Assembly: GCA_030144725.1 (NCBI GenBank)
Contig: JASKMD010000015.1
Coordinates: forward strand, 1,639,487-1,703,486
Length of the DNA: 64,000 nucleotides
Source: Haematococcus lacustris
Lineage: Eukaryota > Chlorophyta > Chlorophyceae > Chlamydomonadales > Haematococcaceae
Reading direction: 5' to 3'
Below, piece after piece: positions 62,820 to 64,000 of this stretch (position 1 is the stretch's first letter; every line of letters begins with the position of its first letter). A model generated the notes under the pieces. It did not search any database. It was not told where the DNA came from and was given only the letters and a program-made list of their open reading frames with translations. A program made the position numbers and the translations under genes.

Positions 62820-63620
62820 TCAGGTGTCCCCAACTAACAGAAAGTGAAAGGAAACCGACCCCTGGTAATCAAAACGACGCCGCGTCTCAGCCACGAGGTT
62901 TCTATTTGTGTTTCGCACATCGCTGGATAGCGGACTCCGTGAGCTATGCGGTGAAGTATGTATTCTTTAAATACTGTGCACTGTGCTGAGTGCTATGGCG
63001 GCTCAAATCTTCGCATTCAAATCCATGCATTGGTTGCTCATGCGGGCCTCGTCGCGAGAGACCGCCGCGACCGACGTGGCTCAGTATCCCCTGCAAACAG
63101 TCAGGGACAGTCGCCGCAGTCAAAACGATTCACATGGCACGCCAAACCGATGTAATGACGCCCCTCCACCCATGCTCGGAGATATACAAGGCTGCTGCAT
63201 TGCTCGACCCCTTAGTGAGTAGTACCTACTACCTGGCCACTCTGTAAAGCCACACAAGGTGTGTAGGCCATTGCTACGTTACCTTGCTTGACATGTTGGG
63301 TCCGATCCCTCCCGCCCGCCCTCCGCTTGCGTTTCGAGCTTGTGTCCAGCTCCGCCCTGACCTCCTGCTGCGCAGCTGGAGGGTCGAGCTGGTCCTGAAG
63401 GGCTGGGAGGGGGTGGGAGGGGGGGGGAGGGGGGGGGGGGGAGTGCGGGGCTGGGGGTGGGATGGGCTGGGAGGGGGTGTAAAGGTGGGGGTGAGGCTTG
63501 ATAGGACTGAGACCTTTGCTGAGGGCTGGGAGGGGGCTGGGAGGAGGTGGGAGGGGGTGGAAAGGCAGTGCTAGGGGGTGCGAGGGCGGGGCTGGGAGGG
63601 GGCTGGGAGGGGGCAGGTTC
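62820..63620 (-). mobile_element. Coiled-coil TIR element, 3' part
   Basis: The 3' TIR TCAGGTGTCCCCAAC (62820-62834) is followed by TAACAGAAAGTGAAAGGAAA and the family's shared interior up to about 63345. It is closely similar to 25235-25730, with about 50 extra bases (63004-63055) that the 25-kb copy lacks but the 28.6-kb copy has. The gene is degenerate or absent. A G-rich low-complexity tract follows (63400-63620). Confidence 0.7.
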
Positions 63621-63872
63621 CGGGCGGTCGGGGTGGGCTAGTCATTACTGCAAGGCAAAGTTGAGTCACGCCAAAGTCATTTCCAACCGGCCTGATCGAT
63701 GAAATGCAGTGCTTTCTTCTCCAGCAGATGCTTCGTTGAGTAATGAACAAAGTTGACACTCGAAGTTCTGCAATGTCAGAGTGGTCAGCTCACAACATGC
63801 CGATTTGTGCAAGGGGGTCCGTTTTTCTGTGTGACTGGCCAGAGAGAGACGCACATTTTCGCGTTTGCAGCA

Positions 63873-64000
63873 ATGTCGAGTGTCAATTCGCCCAACGATG
63901 GTCTTCCGACGCCGCCTGTACCAATGAAAAGTTCGCGGAGCGAGCCTGGCGGGCTGAAATGTGATTGTACTACTGGCTCGATGCCAAGCGCAGTTCACTT
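63873..64000 (+). CDS. Possible first exon of a gene leaving the window
   Basis: From ATG 63873 a frame stays open to the window end: MSSVNSPNDGLPTPPVPMKS, then Ser/Gly-rich sequence. The preceding 200 bp have lower GC than the flanks, as at other gene starts here (for example before 42024). There is no recognisable domain. A minus-strand frame also covers this region, so the call is weak. Confidence 0.25.
   Translation, partial: MSSVNSPNDGLPTPPVPMKSSRSEPGGLKCDCTTGSMPSAVH

Overview
This window is nuclear DNA from a green alga, most likely a chlamydomonadalean chlorophyte. I favour a Haematococcus-like genome but cannot prove it. The grounds are GC-rich, intron-dense genes with short exons and GT-AG introns, abundant CTG/CAG runs, a nuclear gene for the complex I subunit ND4L (mitochondrial in most eukaryotes, nuclear in chlorophycean algae), a PF6/SPAG17 flagellar central-pair gene, and Dualen/RandI-type LINEs. 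A 500-base run of N (31788-32287) marks a scaffold gap.

Layout. 1-12.3 kb is nested mobile DNA. Two inverted copies of a TIR transposon carrying a coiled-coil protein gene sit in one old L1-type LINE fragment. A large Dualen-type LINE follows (RT, PHD finger, RNase H, zinc knuckle, PD-(D/E)xK nuclease), and its reading frame is split by a Fanzor (eukaryotic TnpB-like RNA-guided nuclease) transposon at 9596-11676. 12.3-12.7 kb holds a complete three-exon SEC61 gamma gene (-). 13.2-24.05 kb holds a many-exon alpha-2-macroglobulin-family gene (+) ending in an EGF-like module. One of its introns contains a second, different Fanzor on the opposite strand, and another contains a 332-bp non-autonomous derivative of that element. 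24.8-32.4 kb is again repeat-rich: an intronless Fanzor C-terminal fragment, two more copies of the coiled-coil element, minisatellites, a chromodomain Ty3/gypsy fragment and the gap. 32.6-35.0 kb holds a secretory acid-lipase-family gene (-), 3' truncated at the gap. 35.9-41.8 kb is NDUFA9 (complex I, -), head-to-head with 42.0-56.2 kb PF6/SPAG17 (+). 56.5-60.1 kb is an L1-type LINE (-) with a 14-bp target duplication. 60.9-61.6 kb is nuclear ND4L (-). The window ends in another TIR-element copy and a possible first exon.

How it fits together. The host genes are ordinary eukaryotic functions: ER translocon, secreted proteinase-inhibitor-like protein, lipase, two complex I subunits and the axonemal central pair. 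The notable system is the Fanzor/OMEGA material: two Fanzor families plus a separate fragment and a solo 3' end. In one family the 3' flank keeps a small hairpin through sequence change, including a compensatory base-pair change. In the other, the element end carries a 13-bp perfect inverted repeat that is kept when the nuclease gene is lost. Both lie where a Fanzor guide RNA (omega RNA) and transposon end would be expected.
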